Assembly (NCBI GenBank): GCA_900466605.1
Contig: UBMU01000020.1
Coordinates: 1 to 64,000, forward strand
DNA: 64,000 nt
Direction: 5' to 3'
Origin: Hyphomicrobiales bacterium
GTDB lineage: Bacteria; Pseudomonadota; Alphaproteobacteria; Rhizobiales; Rhizobiaceae
Shown here: positions 34,957 to 44,951 of the stretch, piece after piece
Layout of the letters: each line of letters starts with the position of its first letter
Position numbering within the stretch: the stretch's first letter is position 1
Made by a program: the position numbers and the translations under genes
The notes under the pieces: generated by a model
Database searches by the model: none
Seen by the model: only the letters and a program-made list of their open reading frames with translations
Told to the model about the DNA's origin: nothing

Positions 34957-35046
34957 TTCAGAACCTTTTTATGAAATTCCTGTCCCGGTAAAATCGGTAC
35001 AGCACGCGTTTTGAATAAGTATTAATCGGCCGGCTTCGATCGAGAA

Positions 35047-35071
35047 CAAAAAAGGCGGCCACGAGGGCCGC
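35047..35071 (-). terminator. Intrinsic terminator after the dimethylglycine dehydrogenase-like gene
   Basis: On the minus strand GGCGGCC-CTCGT-GGCCGCC is followed by TTTTTT, about 30 bases past the stop codon at 35102. Confidence 0.9.
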
Positions 35072-35101
35072 CCTGACGTTCTTCAAAACATACTTAAAAG
35101 A

Positions 35102-37615
35102 CTATGCGCGCAGGGCAGCATTGTCCGGATCAAAGGGGCTCTCGCCGACAACAGTGGCATTGTATGTGGTCCCGAGGATCTTGATCTTGAGCTTAGTGCC
35201 TTCCTTCGCGTAGTCCGGTCGCAGCATCGCCAGCGCCAGCGAGCGGTTGATACGGAATCCGAAGGTGCCGTTCGTCGCGCGGCCGACAAGCTCGCCAGCT
35301 TCGTTGTAGATCGCCTCCGAACCGCGGGCATCGACATCGTTGCCGGTCTCGACGACGAGGGTCGCGAAGTTCCACTTAAGCCCCTTGTCCTTGTAGGCCA
35401 ACAGCCCGTCGCGGCCGAGGAATTCCTTCTCCGGCTTGATGAAGCGGTCAAGGGCCGATTCATAGGCGTTGTACTCGATCGACATCTCGCGCGGAATGAG
35501 GCGATAGGATTTCTCGACCGACATCGACAGCATTGCGCGGATACCGAAGGGCCTGATCCCGAATTCGGCACCGGCCTCCATCAGCTTATCGAAGATGTAG
35601 TTCTGCATCTCGATCGGATGATGCAATTCCCAACCGAGCTCGCCGACGAAGTTGACGCGCAGCGCATGTGCGCTCGCAGCACCGATCGAGATTTCCTTGC
35701 CGGAAAGCCAAGGGAAGTCCTTGTTTTCGAGGCTTGTGCGCGTGAGCTTCTTGAGCAAGTCACGGGACTTCGGACCAGCAAGCACGAGCACGCCGAGCCG
35801 CTGGGTGATCTGCTGCAGACGAACAGAGCCGTCCTGCGGCGCCAGCTTACGGAGATAATCATGATCGTGCGCCTCGTAGGCACCGGCGGAGACGAGATAG
35901 AAGCGGTTCGGCGCCCACTCATAGACCGTGAACTCGGCCCGCACGCCGCCATGCACCGTCAGCATGTGGCAGAGTGCAATGCGGCCGCGCTTCTTCGGGA
36001 TGGCGTTGGCAAAGATCGATTCCAGCCAGGCGCGCGCACCGGGGCCAGAGACCTCCATCTTCGCGAAGGCCGACATATCAAGAACGCCGACATTCTTGCT
36101 TACGTTCATCACCTCGTTACCGACATGCTCGAAGTAGTTCGAGCGACGGAACGACCACCTTTCGAGGATGCGGCCGTCTTCCTCAGGCGATGAGTGGTTG
36201 TGGTTGGTCAGGACATCCTCGCCGACGCCGATCTGGTCTTTCGGCAGATCGTAACCCTCGGGCGCAAACCAGTTGGCTCGCTCCCAGCCGTAGACGGAAC
36301 CGAAAACGGCGCCCAGCTTCTTCAGACGATCGTAAACCGGCGTAGTCTTCAGTCGACGGGCAGCCTCACGCTCTTCGTCGGGATAGTGCATGGTGAAGAC
36401 GTTCGCATAGGCCTCTTCGTTCTTCGCGATGAGGTATCCTTCGGTTGCGTAAGGGCCGAAACGACGGGGATCGACACCCATCATGTCAACAGTCGGCTCG
36501 CCGTCGACGATCCATTCCGCCAACTGCCAGCCAGCGCCGCCGGCTGCGGTGATGCCGAAAGAATGTCCTTCGTTGAGCCAGAAATTGCTGAGGCCGGGTG
36601 CAGGACCAACGATCGGGTTACCATCTGGCGTATAGGCAATGGCGCCGTTGTAGACCTTCTTGATGCCGACTTCACCAAAGGCTGGAACGCGGGCAATAGC
36701 AGTCTCGATATGCGGCATCAGGCGATCGAGCTCTTCCTGGAAGAGTTCGTATTCGCTTTCATCCGACGGACCATCGACATAACAGACTGGCGCGCCGTGC
36801 TCGTAAGGGCCGAGAATGAGGCCGCCATTTTCCTCGCGCATGTACCAAGCGCTGTCGGATTCGCGGAGCACGCCCATCTCGGGCAACCCCTTGGCTTTGC
36901 GCTCGAGGATGGCCGGATGCGGTTCCGTGACGATGTACTGATGCTCGACGGGAATAACCGGAATGTTGATCCCGACCATCTCGCCGGTCTTGCGGGCAAA
37001 GTTGCCGGTACAGCTAACGATATGCTCGGCAGTGATCTCGCCCTTGTCTGTCGTCACCTTCCAGAGACCGTCGGGCTGCTGCTCGATCGCTGTGACCGTG
37101 GTGTTGCGATAGATCGTGGCGCCGCGGTCACGGGCACCCTTGGCGAGCGCCTGAGTCAGGTCGGCGGGCTGAATATAGCCGTCATCCGGATGCTGGATCG
37201 CGCCGAGCAGGCCGTCTGTCTCACAAAGCGGCCAGATTTCCTTGACCTCTTCCGGCGTCAGCACGTTGACCTTGACGCCGATCGTTTCTGCAATGCCCGC
37301 GTAATACATGTACTCGTCCCAGCGGTCCTTGGTCCGTGCTAGGCGGATATTGGAGACCTTGCTGAAACCGACATTCATGCCGGTCTCCTGTTGAAGCTCC
37401 TGATAGAAGCGGACAGAATACTTGTGGATCTGACCAACCGAGTAGCTCATGTTGAACAGCGGCAGAAGACCGGCGGCATGCCATGTCGAACCGGAGGTCA
37501 GTTCCTTGCGTTCGATCAGGACAACATCGTCCCAGCCCTTCTTGGCAAGGTGATAAAGCGTCGAAACGCCAACGACGCCGCCGCCGATGACCACTGCGCG
37601 CGCATGTGTCTTCAT
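35102..37615 (-). CDS. Dimethylglycine/sarcosine dehydrogenase-like FAD and folate enzyme
   Basis: An 837-residue two-part enzyme. The N-terminal half is a DAO-type FAD oxidoreductase: VVIGGGVVGVSTLYHLAKKG binds ADP, and GSTWHAAGLLP contains the His that carries covalent FAD in dimethylglycine dehydrogenase. The C-terminal half is a GcvT-like tetrahydrofolate domain (WSFRRSNYFEHVGNEVMNVS, then HALRVNFVGELGWELHHP). Such enzymes oxidatively demethylate dimethylglycine or sarcosine-like substrates and pass the C1 unit to folate. It is monocistronic, with a terminator after it and repeat elements before it. Exact substrate is uncertain. Confidence 0.9.
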   Translation of the reverse strand: MKTHARAVVIGGGVVGVSTLYHLAKKGWDDVVLIERKELTSGSTWHAAGLLPLFNMSYSVGQIHKYSVRFYQELQQETGMNVGFSKVSNIRLARTKDRWDEYMYYAGIAETIGVKVNVLTPEEVKEIWPLCETDGLLGAIQHPDDGYIQPADLTQALAKGARDRGATIYRNTTVTAIEQQPDGLWKVTTDKGEITAEHIVSCTGNFARKTGEMVGINIPVIPVEHQYIVTEPHPAILERKAKGLPEMGVLRESDSAWYMREENGGLILGPYEHGAPVCYVDGPSDESEYELFQEELDRLMPHIETAIARVPAFGEVGIKKVYNGAIAYTPDGNPIVGPAPGLSNFWLNEGHSFGITAAGGAGWQLAEWIVDGEPTVDMMGVDPRRFGPYATEGYLIAKNEEAYANVFTMHYPDEEREAARRLKTTPVYDRLKKLGAVFGSVYGWERANWFAPEGYDLPKDQIGVGEDVLTNHNHSSPEEDGRILERWSFRRSNYFEHVGNEVMNVSKNVGVLDMSAFAKMEVSGPGARAWLESIFANAIPKKRGRIALCHMLTVHGGVRAEFTVYEWAPNRFYLVSAGAYEAHDHDYLRKLAPQDGSVRLQQITQRLGVLVLAGPKSRDLLKKLTRTSLENKDFPWLSGKEISIGAASAHALRVNFVGELGWELHHPIEMQNYIFDKLMEAGAEFGIRPFGIRAMLSMSVEKSYRLIPREMSIEYNAYESALDRFIKPEKEFLGRDGLLAYKDKGLKWNFATLVVETGNDVDARGSEAIYNEAGELVGRATNGTFGFRINRSLALAMLRPDYAKEGTKLKIKILGTTYNATVVGESPFDPDNAALRA

Positions 37616-37696
37616 GGAGAATTACCCTCTGTTCTACTAGCCTGTCCGACGAATGCCGCCGACGGAAATCGCCTGCACTAACTATGCAGCGAGGCC

Positions 37697-37763
37697 GGGC
37701 TTGCCAAATGCCTGTTTACGACATGCGAAAAGCTTGCCGCGACTGCATGCAAATAGGCAAGCC
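37697..37763. promoter_or_regulatory. GCTTGCC repeats upstream of the dehydrogenase gene
   Basis: GCTTGCC occurs at 37699-37705 and 37732-37738 and its inverse GGCAAGC at 37756-37762, all within 150 bases upstream of the dehydrogenase start. The second and third copies form an inverted pair with 17 bases between. These could bind an activator such as the GlxA-type regulator. The rest of 37616-37822 shows no gene. Confidence 0.35.
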
Positions 37764-37822
37764 GCAAAAGCCGTTTGGCCGAAAATCCATGGACACAAAT
37801 TGCGATCAGAGAGGACCGTCGT

Positions 37823-38086
37823 TCACTTTACGACGGCAGATCCCTTGATGATGTCGATCGTTTCACCGCCGTCGAGGCCAATCCGATCGCCGTCAGGCGC
37901 GGTGATAAAGCAGCCCGCCGAGCAGAACGTCTCCGATGCGCCGGGATCGAGCACGAGCTGAATCTTGTTGCCGCCCTCAGTAAGGACGATCACAACCGAA
38001 GCGGCGTCTGTGTTGGTAATGGAAGCTGCGTGTGTCTGGCCTGCGGCCATGAGTGAAAGAAACAGTACGACGGCAAATCTTGCCAT
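37823..38086 (-). CDS. Small secreted protein of unknown function
   Basis: An 87-residue protein with a clear signal peptide (MARFAVVLFLSLMAAGQTHA, cleavage before ASITN). The mature part is about 67 residues, beta-rich, with two Cys (ETFCSAGCF) and a repeated Asp/Gly pattern (DGDRIGLDGGETID). I do not recognise the family. It is transcribed on the same strand as the MscS gene upstream (118 bp gap). Confidence 0.7.
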   Translation of the reverse strand: MARFAVVLFLSLMAAGQTHAASITNTDAASVVIVLTEGGNKIQLVLDPGASETFCSAGCFITAPDGDRIGLDGGETIDIIKGSAVVK

Positions 38087-38204
38087 ACAGTGCGGCGCGG
38101 CTGCGCCCTCCCTTGGAGTGTCTCGGCGCTGCTGCCCCCAGCAACGAAAACCCGATTGCAGGCGTTATACTGCGACCGCTCTGAACGGCCGCTGAACAAC
38201 GCCC

Positions 38205-40745
38205 TTACCCCTTGAGATTGCCATCAGCCGCCTTGCCGCGCAACCGGCGCACCGTCCCGGCGTCTTCGTCCAGTTCGCTCGCCGACGAGACGTCTTCGAC
38301 CTTGGCCGGCGTCTTGCCTGCCGTGGCAGCGGTTCCGACCTGGTCCGGCTGGCGATGGAACACGACATCGCTCTGTGGTAGAGGGATCTCAACCCCCTCT
38401 TCCCGAAACCTTTTGAGGATCGCGATGCGCAGATCGTTCCGTACCTTCAGACCATCGCCCATGTCGGCAAGCATGAAACGGAGCTCAAAATCCAGCGAAT
38501 ACGGTCCAAAGCGGAGGAATTCCACATGCGGCTCGGGATTGCGCAAGACCACCGGCACGGCATTGACGAGCTCGAGCAGGATATCCATCACCTTCTGCGG
38601 ATCAGAATCGTAGCTCACCGAAACCGGAATTTCAGAGCGTCCCATTCTGTTGCGATGGGTCCAGTTGCCGACAGACGCATTGATCAGTTCGGAATTTGGA
38701 ACAATGATCGACTGTTTGCGGAACGTCTCGATTTCGGTGGCGCGGACGGAAATCCGTTTCACGATGCCTTCAGCGGCGCCCGAGACCACATGGTCGCCGA
38801 CCTTGAACGGGCGCTCGACCAGCAGGATCAGGCCGGAGACGAAATTCGACACGATGTTCTGGAGACCAAAACCGATACCGACCGAAAGCGCCGACGCGAC
38901 GAGTGCGAAGCTCGAGAGGTCGATGCCCGCAGCGGAAACGCCAACAATCGCTGCAAGACCAACGCCGAGATAGCCGATACCCGTCTTGACCGAATTCCGG
39001 ACGCCGAGGTCGACATGGCTGCGCGCCATGACGTTGCCGTCAAGCCAGCGCTGGATCCAGCGGGTCAGCAGGTAACCGCCCGCAAAAAGCAGGACGCCGG
39101 TCATGATCCCGACCAGCGAAATGCTGATTCCGCCCAGCCTGACTTCGGTGAGAAGGCGATAGGCGATAAGTTCGAGATCCTGGATATGGAAGCCCCAGAG
39201 GAGCAGTACCAGTGGAATGCCAACCATCAGCGCGATGGCGGAGATGCACATCCCGACCAACAGCCCAGCCTGATCGATGGCGACCGGGCCAAGTTTGAAG
39301 CGCTTCTGGAGGAACCGACCAAGTGATGTCTCGCCGAAGGTTTCGCTGCGCGAAATCGCCTTGCCCGACAACAGACCGATATAGGTCGTAACGATAATCG
39401 CACCGGTGATGATCAGCTGCGTTGCAACGAAACGCGCAAGCCCGACATAACCGGTCAGCGCCGTTATGATCAGCCCCGCCCCCAGCACGCGCAGAATGAT
39501 CGCCATGCCGCGTGGCCAATGCCGCCCCGGCGCATCAGGGTCCCCGTTTTTCGCCAGCATCGGCCGGCCGAAAGACGCCGCGATCAGGATGAAACCGATG
39601 ATCAGGGCCGCGATCAAACTCTTAACGACGGTCAGTACGAGCGGAGAGCCCATTGCCTCGCTGATGCTGCCGAAGAGGTAGTCAAGCGCATTGACGATGG
39701 CCATAGCAAGCAGGCAGGCGCCGATCGAACTCGCCCCACGGTTGGAAAGCTTGACGAGACGCCAATGCGGTTCCTTCGGGGCAAACACCGCATTGGTGAA
39801 ACGCCTGACGAAATAGATCAGCCCGCTCGCACCGAAGAGCGCACCGATGATTGGTGCAATATCCGGCCTGAGGACATTGAAGCTGTTGAGGAAGAAGTAC
39901 GACGTCACCAATAGCGCTGCGAGCGCGAACGTCCGGATCAGCGTCGACCAGAAAGCAATCGACAGACGGTTGATGTAGGAGGGCTGCTCGTCCGTCTCCT
40001 TGCGCTGAAGGTAGCGGCCGAAGATACGGTAGCCCCCGGACAGGAGCACAAGTGCCGTCGCCAGCGACATGAAGATCGCCGCAAAGAACGCGAAAGCCTT
40101 GAACTTCAGCACGAAGCCCAACCAGCTCCCAAGCGCCTGGATAAATTCCGTCCCCTCTTGCACGAACGAGCGCGCCGCATCATCGAGAACAGAAAACGAG
40201 ACATCGGTACGCCGCAACAAGGTAGCGGCAAAGAGCTGACGGCGGGTTTCAGCAATGCGGTTGCCAAGCTTGCCGATGGAGGCGGACAGCGTTTCGGCAT
40301 CGCCGGTGACGGCGTTGATCTGGGCGCGCTCGGCGGTCAGGGCGTTGCGCTCGGTCGTAACGATTTCGGCTTCGGCTGGCTGGCCCTCTTTCGGCGGATC
40401 ACCGAGCTCTGCAAGACGGTTCTTGATCTGATCGAGCCGCGGTCTGAGGCCAACGGAAATGTTCAGAACCGATCGACCAAGTTCGTCGGTCTTTCCGGCA
40501 AGCGCCACGAGCGCGTCGTCATCATCGCCCTTTTGTTTGACACCATCCTCGAGTGAGGCGAGATCCTGCTTCGCTTTCTCGATCGCCTTCGCAGCCTGCT
40601 CGATCGGACTGTCGACAACGGACGCCTGTTCCGTCGCTTGCTGCTGAGTCTGCGGTTCGGGGACCTGCGCGCTCGCGAGGCTTGCGCCGACGGTCGCCAG
40701 AGCTGCTACTACGAGAGTGCGAAGCAAGAGTTGGGTCAGCCGCAA
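38205..40745 (-). CDS. Large MscS-family mechanosensitive channel (DUF3772-type N-terminus)
   Basis: An 846-residue protein. A signal peptide (residues 1-26) is followed by a periplasmic coiled-coil region to about residue 200 (AIEKAKQDLASLEDGVKQK, SIGKLGNRIAETRRQLFA), then about eleven membrane segments. The MscS core is near residues 600-780: SALSVGIGFGLQNIVSNFVS is the pore-lining TM3, and GIVKRISVRATEIET and VPNSELINASVGNW belong to the beta domain. The start is TTG 40745 with GGGGA upstream. It is likely an osmotic safety valve or an ion channel with a specialised periplasmic sensor. Confidence 0.9.
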   Translation of the reverse strand: MRLTQLLLRTLVVAALATVGASLASAQVPEPQTQQQATEQASVVDSPIEQAAKAIEKAKQDLASLEDGVKQKGDDDDALVALAGKTDELGRSVLNISVGLRPRLDQIKNRLAELGDPPKEGQPAEAEIVTTERNALTAERAQINAVTGDAETLSASIGKLGNRIAETRRQLFAATLLRRTDVSFSVLDDAARSFVQEGTEFIQALGSWLGFVLKFKAFAFFAAIFMSLATALVLLSGGYRIFGRYLQRKETDEQPSYINRLSIAFWSTLIRTFALAALLVTSYFFLNSFNVLRPDIAPIIGALFGASGLIYFVRRFTNAVFAPKEPHWRLVKLSNRGASSIGACLLAMAIVNALDYLFGSISEAMGSPLVLTVVKSLIAALIIGFILIAASFGRPMLAKNGDPDAPGRHWPRGMAIILRVLGAGLIITALTGYVGLARFVATQLIITGAIIVTTYIGLLSGKAISRSETFGETSLGRFLQKRFKLGPVAIDQAGLLVGMCISAIALMVGIPLVLLLWGFHIQDLELIAYRLLTEVRLGGISISLVGIMTGVLLFAGGYLLTRWIQRWLDGNVMARSHVDLGVRNSVKTGIGYLGVGLAAIVGVSAAGIDLSSFALVASALSVGIGFGLQNIVSNFVSGLILLVERPFKVGDHVVSGAAEGIVKRISVRATEIETFRKQSIIVPNSELINASVGNWTHRNRMGRSEIPVSVSYDSDPQKVMDILLELVNAVPVVLRNPEPHVEFLRFGPYSLDFELRFMLADMGDGLKVRNDLRIAILKRFREEGVEIPLPQSDVVFHRQPDQVGTAATAGKTPAKVEDVSSASELDEDAGTVRRLRGKAADGNLKG

Positions 40746-40826
40746 AATATCCCCGCTCGGAGTTTCTGGATTAAAATTGGATTCCAGCTTTTCATAAGAA
40801 AGAAAGGCGACAGAAAGGCAACGCGG

Positions 40827-41384
40827 TCAGAAGCCCGCGCCCGGCTGTGCAAGGTATTCCAGTTCCGCGGGGGCCGATGGCCGTCCGACGACTACGTTCC
40901 GATGCGGAAATCGACCGTAGGCTGCAATCACCTCCCGGTGACGAAGCGCATAGTCGATATATTCCTCGTCACCAAGCGACCTGAACAAGGCCACGGCGCG
41001 ATCCTGTTCGTCCAGGTCCTCGCAGTGTTCGAAAGGCATATAGAAGAATGTGCGGAACTCCGGCCTGACCTGTTGATCTGCTCCAGCCTCCAGCGCAAGC
41101 TTTGCCTCGCGCAGCGCAAGCCCGTCGGTGGCGAATGCGAGTGGTGTGGAGCGATATATGTTGCGTGGAAACTGGTCGAGCACGATCACGGCGGCAAGCC
41201 TGTTGCTCGGCGTGGAGCGCCACTCCTCCGTCACGCCGCGCGAAAGCGCCAGGTGGGTGTCGCGGAAGCGTCCGCGAATATCCCGATCGAGGTCAGCCGT
41301 CGCCTTAAACCATTGATCGCGCCCGCACTCCTCGAACCAGAAGTCGAAAACCTCCTGCGGCGTGCAGACATATCCAAGTTCCAT
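40827..41384 (-). CDS. DUF924-family protein
   Basis: A 185-residue protein with the DUF924 hallmarks: EVFDFWFEECGRDQWFKATA at the N-terminus, IVLDQFPRNIYR in the middle and FYMPFEHCEDLDEQDRAV. The fold is TPR-like and the function is not established. The ATG is preceded by AGGAGG. It is followed 81 bp later by the MscS gene on the same strand. Confidence 0.88.
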   Translation of the reverse strand: MELGYVCTPQEVFDFWFEECGRDQWFKATADLDRDIRGRFRDTHLALSRGVTEEWRSTPSNRLAAVIVLDQFPRNIYRSTPLAFATDGLALREAKLALEAGADQQVRPEFRTFFYMPFEHCEDLDEQDRAVALFRSLGDEEYIDYALRHREVIAAYGRFPHRNVVVGRPSAPAELEYLAQPGAGF

Positions 41385-41416
41385 ACTTCCTCCTGATAAG
41401 CGTCGGCCAATGGCCG

Positions 41417-42856
41417 CTATTTTATGCCAACTCTGTGACCGGACACCTCGGCGCCCGCATCCCGCGCCAGCCGCAGGAAGCGCAGTGACGATATGATGCC
41501 GATTGCTCCAACGACAAGAAACGCCCAGCGAAAATCGACAAGCCCAGGATCTTCAACGCCACGCAGCGCAGCAGAGATGTTGAGCACTGCTGCCGCGATC
41601 GCCACGCCGAGCAGCATCGAAACCTGCTGCAGCATGCTCGAGAGCGTCGAAGCCGAGCTGCGTTGCGCCGAATTGATATCGGCAAAAGCCAGCGTATTCA
41701 GCGCCGTGAACTCCATGGATCGCGAGAGACCGGCAATCATCAACAACGCATAGGTGATTGCGCGTGGCGTCTCGGGCACGAGAAAGCCACATGCCGCAAT
41801 CGACAATGCGGCGATCAAGCCATTGAAGAAGAGTACGCTGCGAAATCCGAGCCTGGCGAGCAGCGGCGTCGTCACCGCCTTCATGCCTAGATTTCCAAGA
41901 AAGTAGACCAGCAAATAGGCGCCCGCCTCGATCGAGCTCAATCCGAATCCGAGTTGGAAGAGAAGCGGCAAGAGGAAAGGCGTTGCATTGATCGCGACAC
42001 GGCTCGCCGTCCCAGCCGAAAGAGTTGCGATCGCATAGGTCTGAACCCTGAAAGCCGAGAGATCGAGCAGCGGGTTGCTGACGCGCAGGAAGTGTCGTGT
42101 CGCCATGACGGAAAGTACGGTTCCGGCCACAAGCATCAGCAGAATTGGCAACACGTCACCATGCCATTTCACGGACAGCTCGAGCGCGGCCAGAAGGAAG
42201 GTCAACCCGCCGGCACTAAGAACGAATCCAAGCACATCCAGCCGCCCGGCGTCCTCTTCCCGCTGCTCCGGCACAAAGCGAAGCACTAACGCCATGCCAA
42301 GCATGCCGATCGGTAGATTGATGAGGAAGTTCCAATGCCAGCTTGCATAGGTCGTGATGAAGCTGCCGAGCAGCGGACCGATAACGGGAGCCGTCAGCGC
42401 CGGCCAGGTAATGAGTGCGATCGCTTGCACGAGTTCCGATTTTCGCGCGTTTTTGAGCACAATGATCCGGCCGACCGGCGTCATCAGTGCGCTGCCCGCA
42501 CCCTGTACCGCGCGGGCGACGACGAACTCGGCAAGGCCATCGGAGAGTCCACAGAACAATGAGGCGATCGTGAAGACGGCAATGGACGCCATGAAGACAC
42601 GCCTTGCACCATATCGGTCTCCCAACCACCCCGAAAGGGGGATGAAGGCTGCCATCGTCAGCATGTAGACGGTGATTCCGATACTCATCGATACCGGTTG
42701 CACGCCGAAACTCGCGGCCATCTGCGGCAGTGATGTGGTGACGATGGTGCCGTCAAGAATCTGCATGAAAAACGAAACGGCAACGACCAGCGCGACAATC
42801 TTTGCCCTGCGGATGCTCTCCGCATCATCCGTCTCTGTCGTCTGCATAGCTGTCAT
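41417..42856 (-). CDS. DHA2-family MFS drug:H+ antiporter
   Basis: A 479-residue transporter with about fourteen membrane segments. The DHA2 motif C is LDGTIVTTSLPQMAASFG near the N-terminus and motif A is GWLGDRYGARRVFM. It resembles EmrB/QacA-type multidrug pumps; no EmrA-type adaptor gene is adjacent. I start at ATG 42856 (MTAMQTTE); the longer ORF reads into the upstream intergenic region. It ends 32 bp before DUF924 on the same strand. Confidence 0.87.
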   Translation of the reverse strand: MTAMQTTETDDAESIRRAKIVALVVAVSFFMQILDGTIVTTSLPQMAASFGVQPVSMSIGITVYMLTMAAFIPLSGWLGDRYGARRVFMASIAVFTIASLFCGLSDGLAEFVVARAVQGAGSALMTPVGRIIVLKNARKSELVQAIALITWPALTAPVIGPLLGSFITTYASWHWNFLINLPIGMLGMALVLRFVPEQREEDAGRLDVLGFVLSAGGLTFLLAALELSVKWHGDVLPILLMLVAGTVLSVMATRHFLRVSNPLLDLSAFRVQTYAIATLSAGTASRVAINATPFLLPLLFQLGFGLSSIEAGAYLLVYFLGNLGMKAVTTPLLARLGFRSVLFFNGLIAALSIAACGFLVPETPRAITYALLMIAGLSRSMEFTALNTLAFADINSAQRSSASTLSSMLQQVSMLLGVAIAAAVLNISAALRGVEDPGLVDFRWAFLVVGAIGIISSLRFLRLARDAGAEVSGHRVGIK

Positions 42857-43169
42857 TGATCTGCCGATATGATGTGAATTGTATTCATCCGGATGGAACG
42901 GGCATAGAAGCCGGATCCGAGGCGCGCCGAACGGCACTGTTGCTAGATAGGCCGATCTGCGCGGTGCGGAAAGGGAAAATCCCGAAACCACGTGAGATTC
43001 GATCCCGGCAACGTCAATTGGGCGGACCGAAGGCAACTCGCTGGACGCGAATTCCCGAACCAAACAATTTGACAGCTATGTCGTGTCCCGCCACCGTAGC
43101 GGCGGCGAAGGTCTACCGACGAAGCGACGTCATTATTCTTTTCCCGTGCCGGACTGGGAGCACCAATCG
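42857..43169. other. Divergent intergenic region, MFS pump and acetate kinase
   Basis: 313 bases between two divergent starts. Open frames here are continuations of the two neighbours without ribosome sites. I see no RNA gene, repeat or convincing promoter, though both promoters must lie here. Confidence 0.4.
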
Positions 43170-44282
43170 ATGATCGACACGCTGCTTGTTCTGAACACTG
43201 GCTCATCGAGTCTCAAGTTTCAAATCTTTGAAGATGAAACCCTGGACGTGCTGATGAGCGGCAAGGTCACCGGGATCGGTGACACACCTCAGATGCGCGC
43301 CAAACTTCCCGGTGGACAGGAAACGCAAACCTCCCTGCCCCAAACAACCGATCACGGCTCGGCCCTGAGCGCAGTAATGGACCTCATCGGCGGGCACGAC
43401 CACGCCTGGCGCGCCGCAGCGGTTGTGCACCGCGTCGTGCATGGTGGGCCGGACTTTACAGAGCCTGTCGTTGTCACCCCTGAAGTGATGCGTCGCCTCG
43501 AAGCGCTCATTCCCCTGGCGCCTCTCCATCAGCCGCATAACCTCGCTGGCATCACTGCTTCGGCGCGGCTGGCAAGCGGAGCTCCCGATATTGCCTGCTT
43601 CGACACCTCCTTCCACGCCGGGCACGACAGATTGACCACCAGCTTTGCCTTGCCGATGGACGTGCGCGACAGAGGAATCCGGCGATATGGCTTCCATGGG
43701 CTTTCCTACGAATGGATCTCGCAGGTTCTCGCTAGGGACTACCCGGACATCCACGAAGGTCGGGTCGTCGTGGGCCACCTTGGCAACGGCGCGAGCCTCT
43801 GTGCGCTGAAATGCGGCGTCAGCGTCGATACGACAATGAGCATGACTGCGCTCGACGGCATTCCAATGGGAACCCGTAGCGGGTCAATCGATCCAGGTGC
43901 GGTTCTCTATATGCTTCACGATCTGAAGCTGGGTGTCGAGGCCGTTCAGGATATCCTTTATGAACGTTCCGGCCTGAAGGGGCTTTCCGGCATCAGTAAC
44001 GACGTCGAAGCACTTCTCAGCAGCAGCGATCCGCAGGCCGCGTTCGCCCTCGAGTATTTCGCGCTGAGAACGGCCCAATATGCTGCGATAATGGCCGTTT
44101 CCATGGGCGGAATCGACGCGTTCGTCTTCACGGGTGGGATCGGCGAGCATGCAGCACCCATCCGTGCGGCAATCCTCGAAAGGCTCCGCTTCCTCGGTGA
44201 TTTCAAGGCACTCGTGATCCCGACAGACGAGGAACGCGTGATGGCAATGCACGCGAAGAAGCTCCTCCGCGCAGCGGCATGA
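43170..44282 (+). CDS. ackA: Acetate kinase
   Basis: A 370-residue ASKHA-family kinase converting acetate and ATP to acetyl phosphate and ADP. Conserved motifs are VLNTGSSSLKFQ at the N-terminus, HRVVHGG, RRYGFHGLSYEW, VGHLGNGASLCAL, GTRSGSIDPG and FTGGIGEHA. It is somewhat shorter than the 400-residue E. coli enzyme. GGGAG lies nine bases before ATG 43170. No pta or phosphoketolase gene is adjacent; the partner enzyme must be elsewhere. Confidence 0.93.
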   Translation: MIDTLLVLNTGSSSLKFQIFEDETLDVLMSGKVTGIGDTPQMRAKLPGGQETQTSLPQTTDHGSALSAVMDLIGGHDHAWRAAAVVHRVVHGGPDFTEPVVVTPEVMRRLEALIPLAPLHQPHNLAGITASARLASGAPDIACFDTSFHAGHDRLTTSFALPMDVRDRGIRRYGFHGLSYEWISQVLARDYPDIHEGRVVVGHLGNGASLCALKCGVSVDTTMSMTALDGIPMGTRSGSIDPGAVLYMLHDLKLGVEAVQDILYERSGLKGLSGISNDVEALLSSSDPQAAFALEYFALRTAQYAAIMAVSMGGIDAFVFTGGIGEHAAPIRAAILERLRFLGDFKALVIPTDEERVMAMHAKKLLRAAA

Positions 44283-44294
44283 GGATGTGTCCGG

Positions 44295-44951
44295 TCAGGA
44301 GAGACTCAGCTTGTCGATAAAGCCGCTGACACCCTTGACGTTCTCCACCAGCACTCGGATGGCGCGGCGCTCCAACTCGCTGGAAACAGTCCCTTCGAGC
44401 ACGACCCTGGAATCCTGAACCGATACGTGGATTGCATCGGTGTCGACGCCGAGATCGCCCTGCAATCGCGCGCGAATGGCCCGGGCAAGGGCATCGTCAC
44501 CGGTTGCCGTTCTCTCTGCCGGCGCTGCCACGATACCCTTGAGGAGATCGATTCGGCTGACGATGCCGCGAAGCCGCTTGCCGCTGACAACTGGAACACG
44601 CTTGATCTTGTGCTGGAACATCACCTCGGCAACAGCCGCCGCCGGCGTCTCCGCCTCGACGCTGATCACGCTCGCGGACATTACGTCCGAGACCCGCCAG
44701 CTGCGGCTGCGGATATAGTCGTCGAAATCGACGAGCGACGTCGCATCAGGGTTACCAGCCGATCTGCCGCCACCGAACTCGATGCGCCGCATCAAGTCTC
44801 CCTCTGTCAGCAGGCCGCAAAGGTTGCCATCATTGTCGATGACAGGCAGCCCACTGATATCCTTGGCAACCATGAGGTCGATTGCTTGATGCACGCTGCT
44901 GTCGGCACTGATCGTCGTGATCTCGGTGTTCATGATGTCTTGAGCAAGCAT
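44295..44951 (-). CDS. CBS-pair plus BON domain protein
   Basis: A 218-residue cytosolic protein. Two CBS motifs (residues about 5-60, MNTEITTISADSSVHQAIDL; and 90-140, VMSASVISVEAETPAAAVAE) are followed by a BON domain (about 150-215, ALARAIRARLQGDLGVDTDA). CBS pairs bind adenine nucleotides and BON domains bind phospholipid or signal assembly. It is convergent with ackA, 12 bp apart. Such proteins are widespread stress or energy sensors; the partner is unknown. Confidence 0.88.
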   Translation of the reverse strand: MLAQDIMNTEITTISADSSVHQAIDLMVAKDISGLPVIDNDGNLCGLLTEGDLMRRIEFGGGRSAGNPDATSLVDFDDYIRSRSWRVSDVMSASVISVEAETPAAAVAEVMFQHKIKRVPVVSGKRLRGIVSRIDLLKGIVAAPAERTATGDDALARAIRARLQGDLGVDTDAIHVSVQDSRVVLEGTVSSELERRAIRVLVENVKGVSGFIDKLSLS

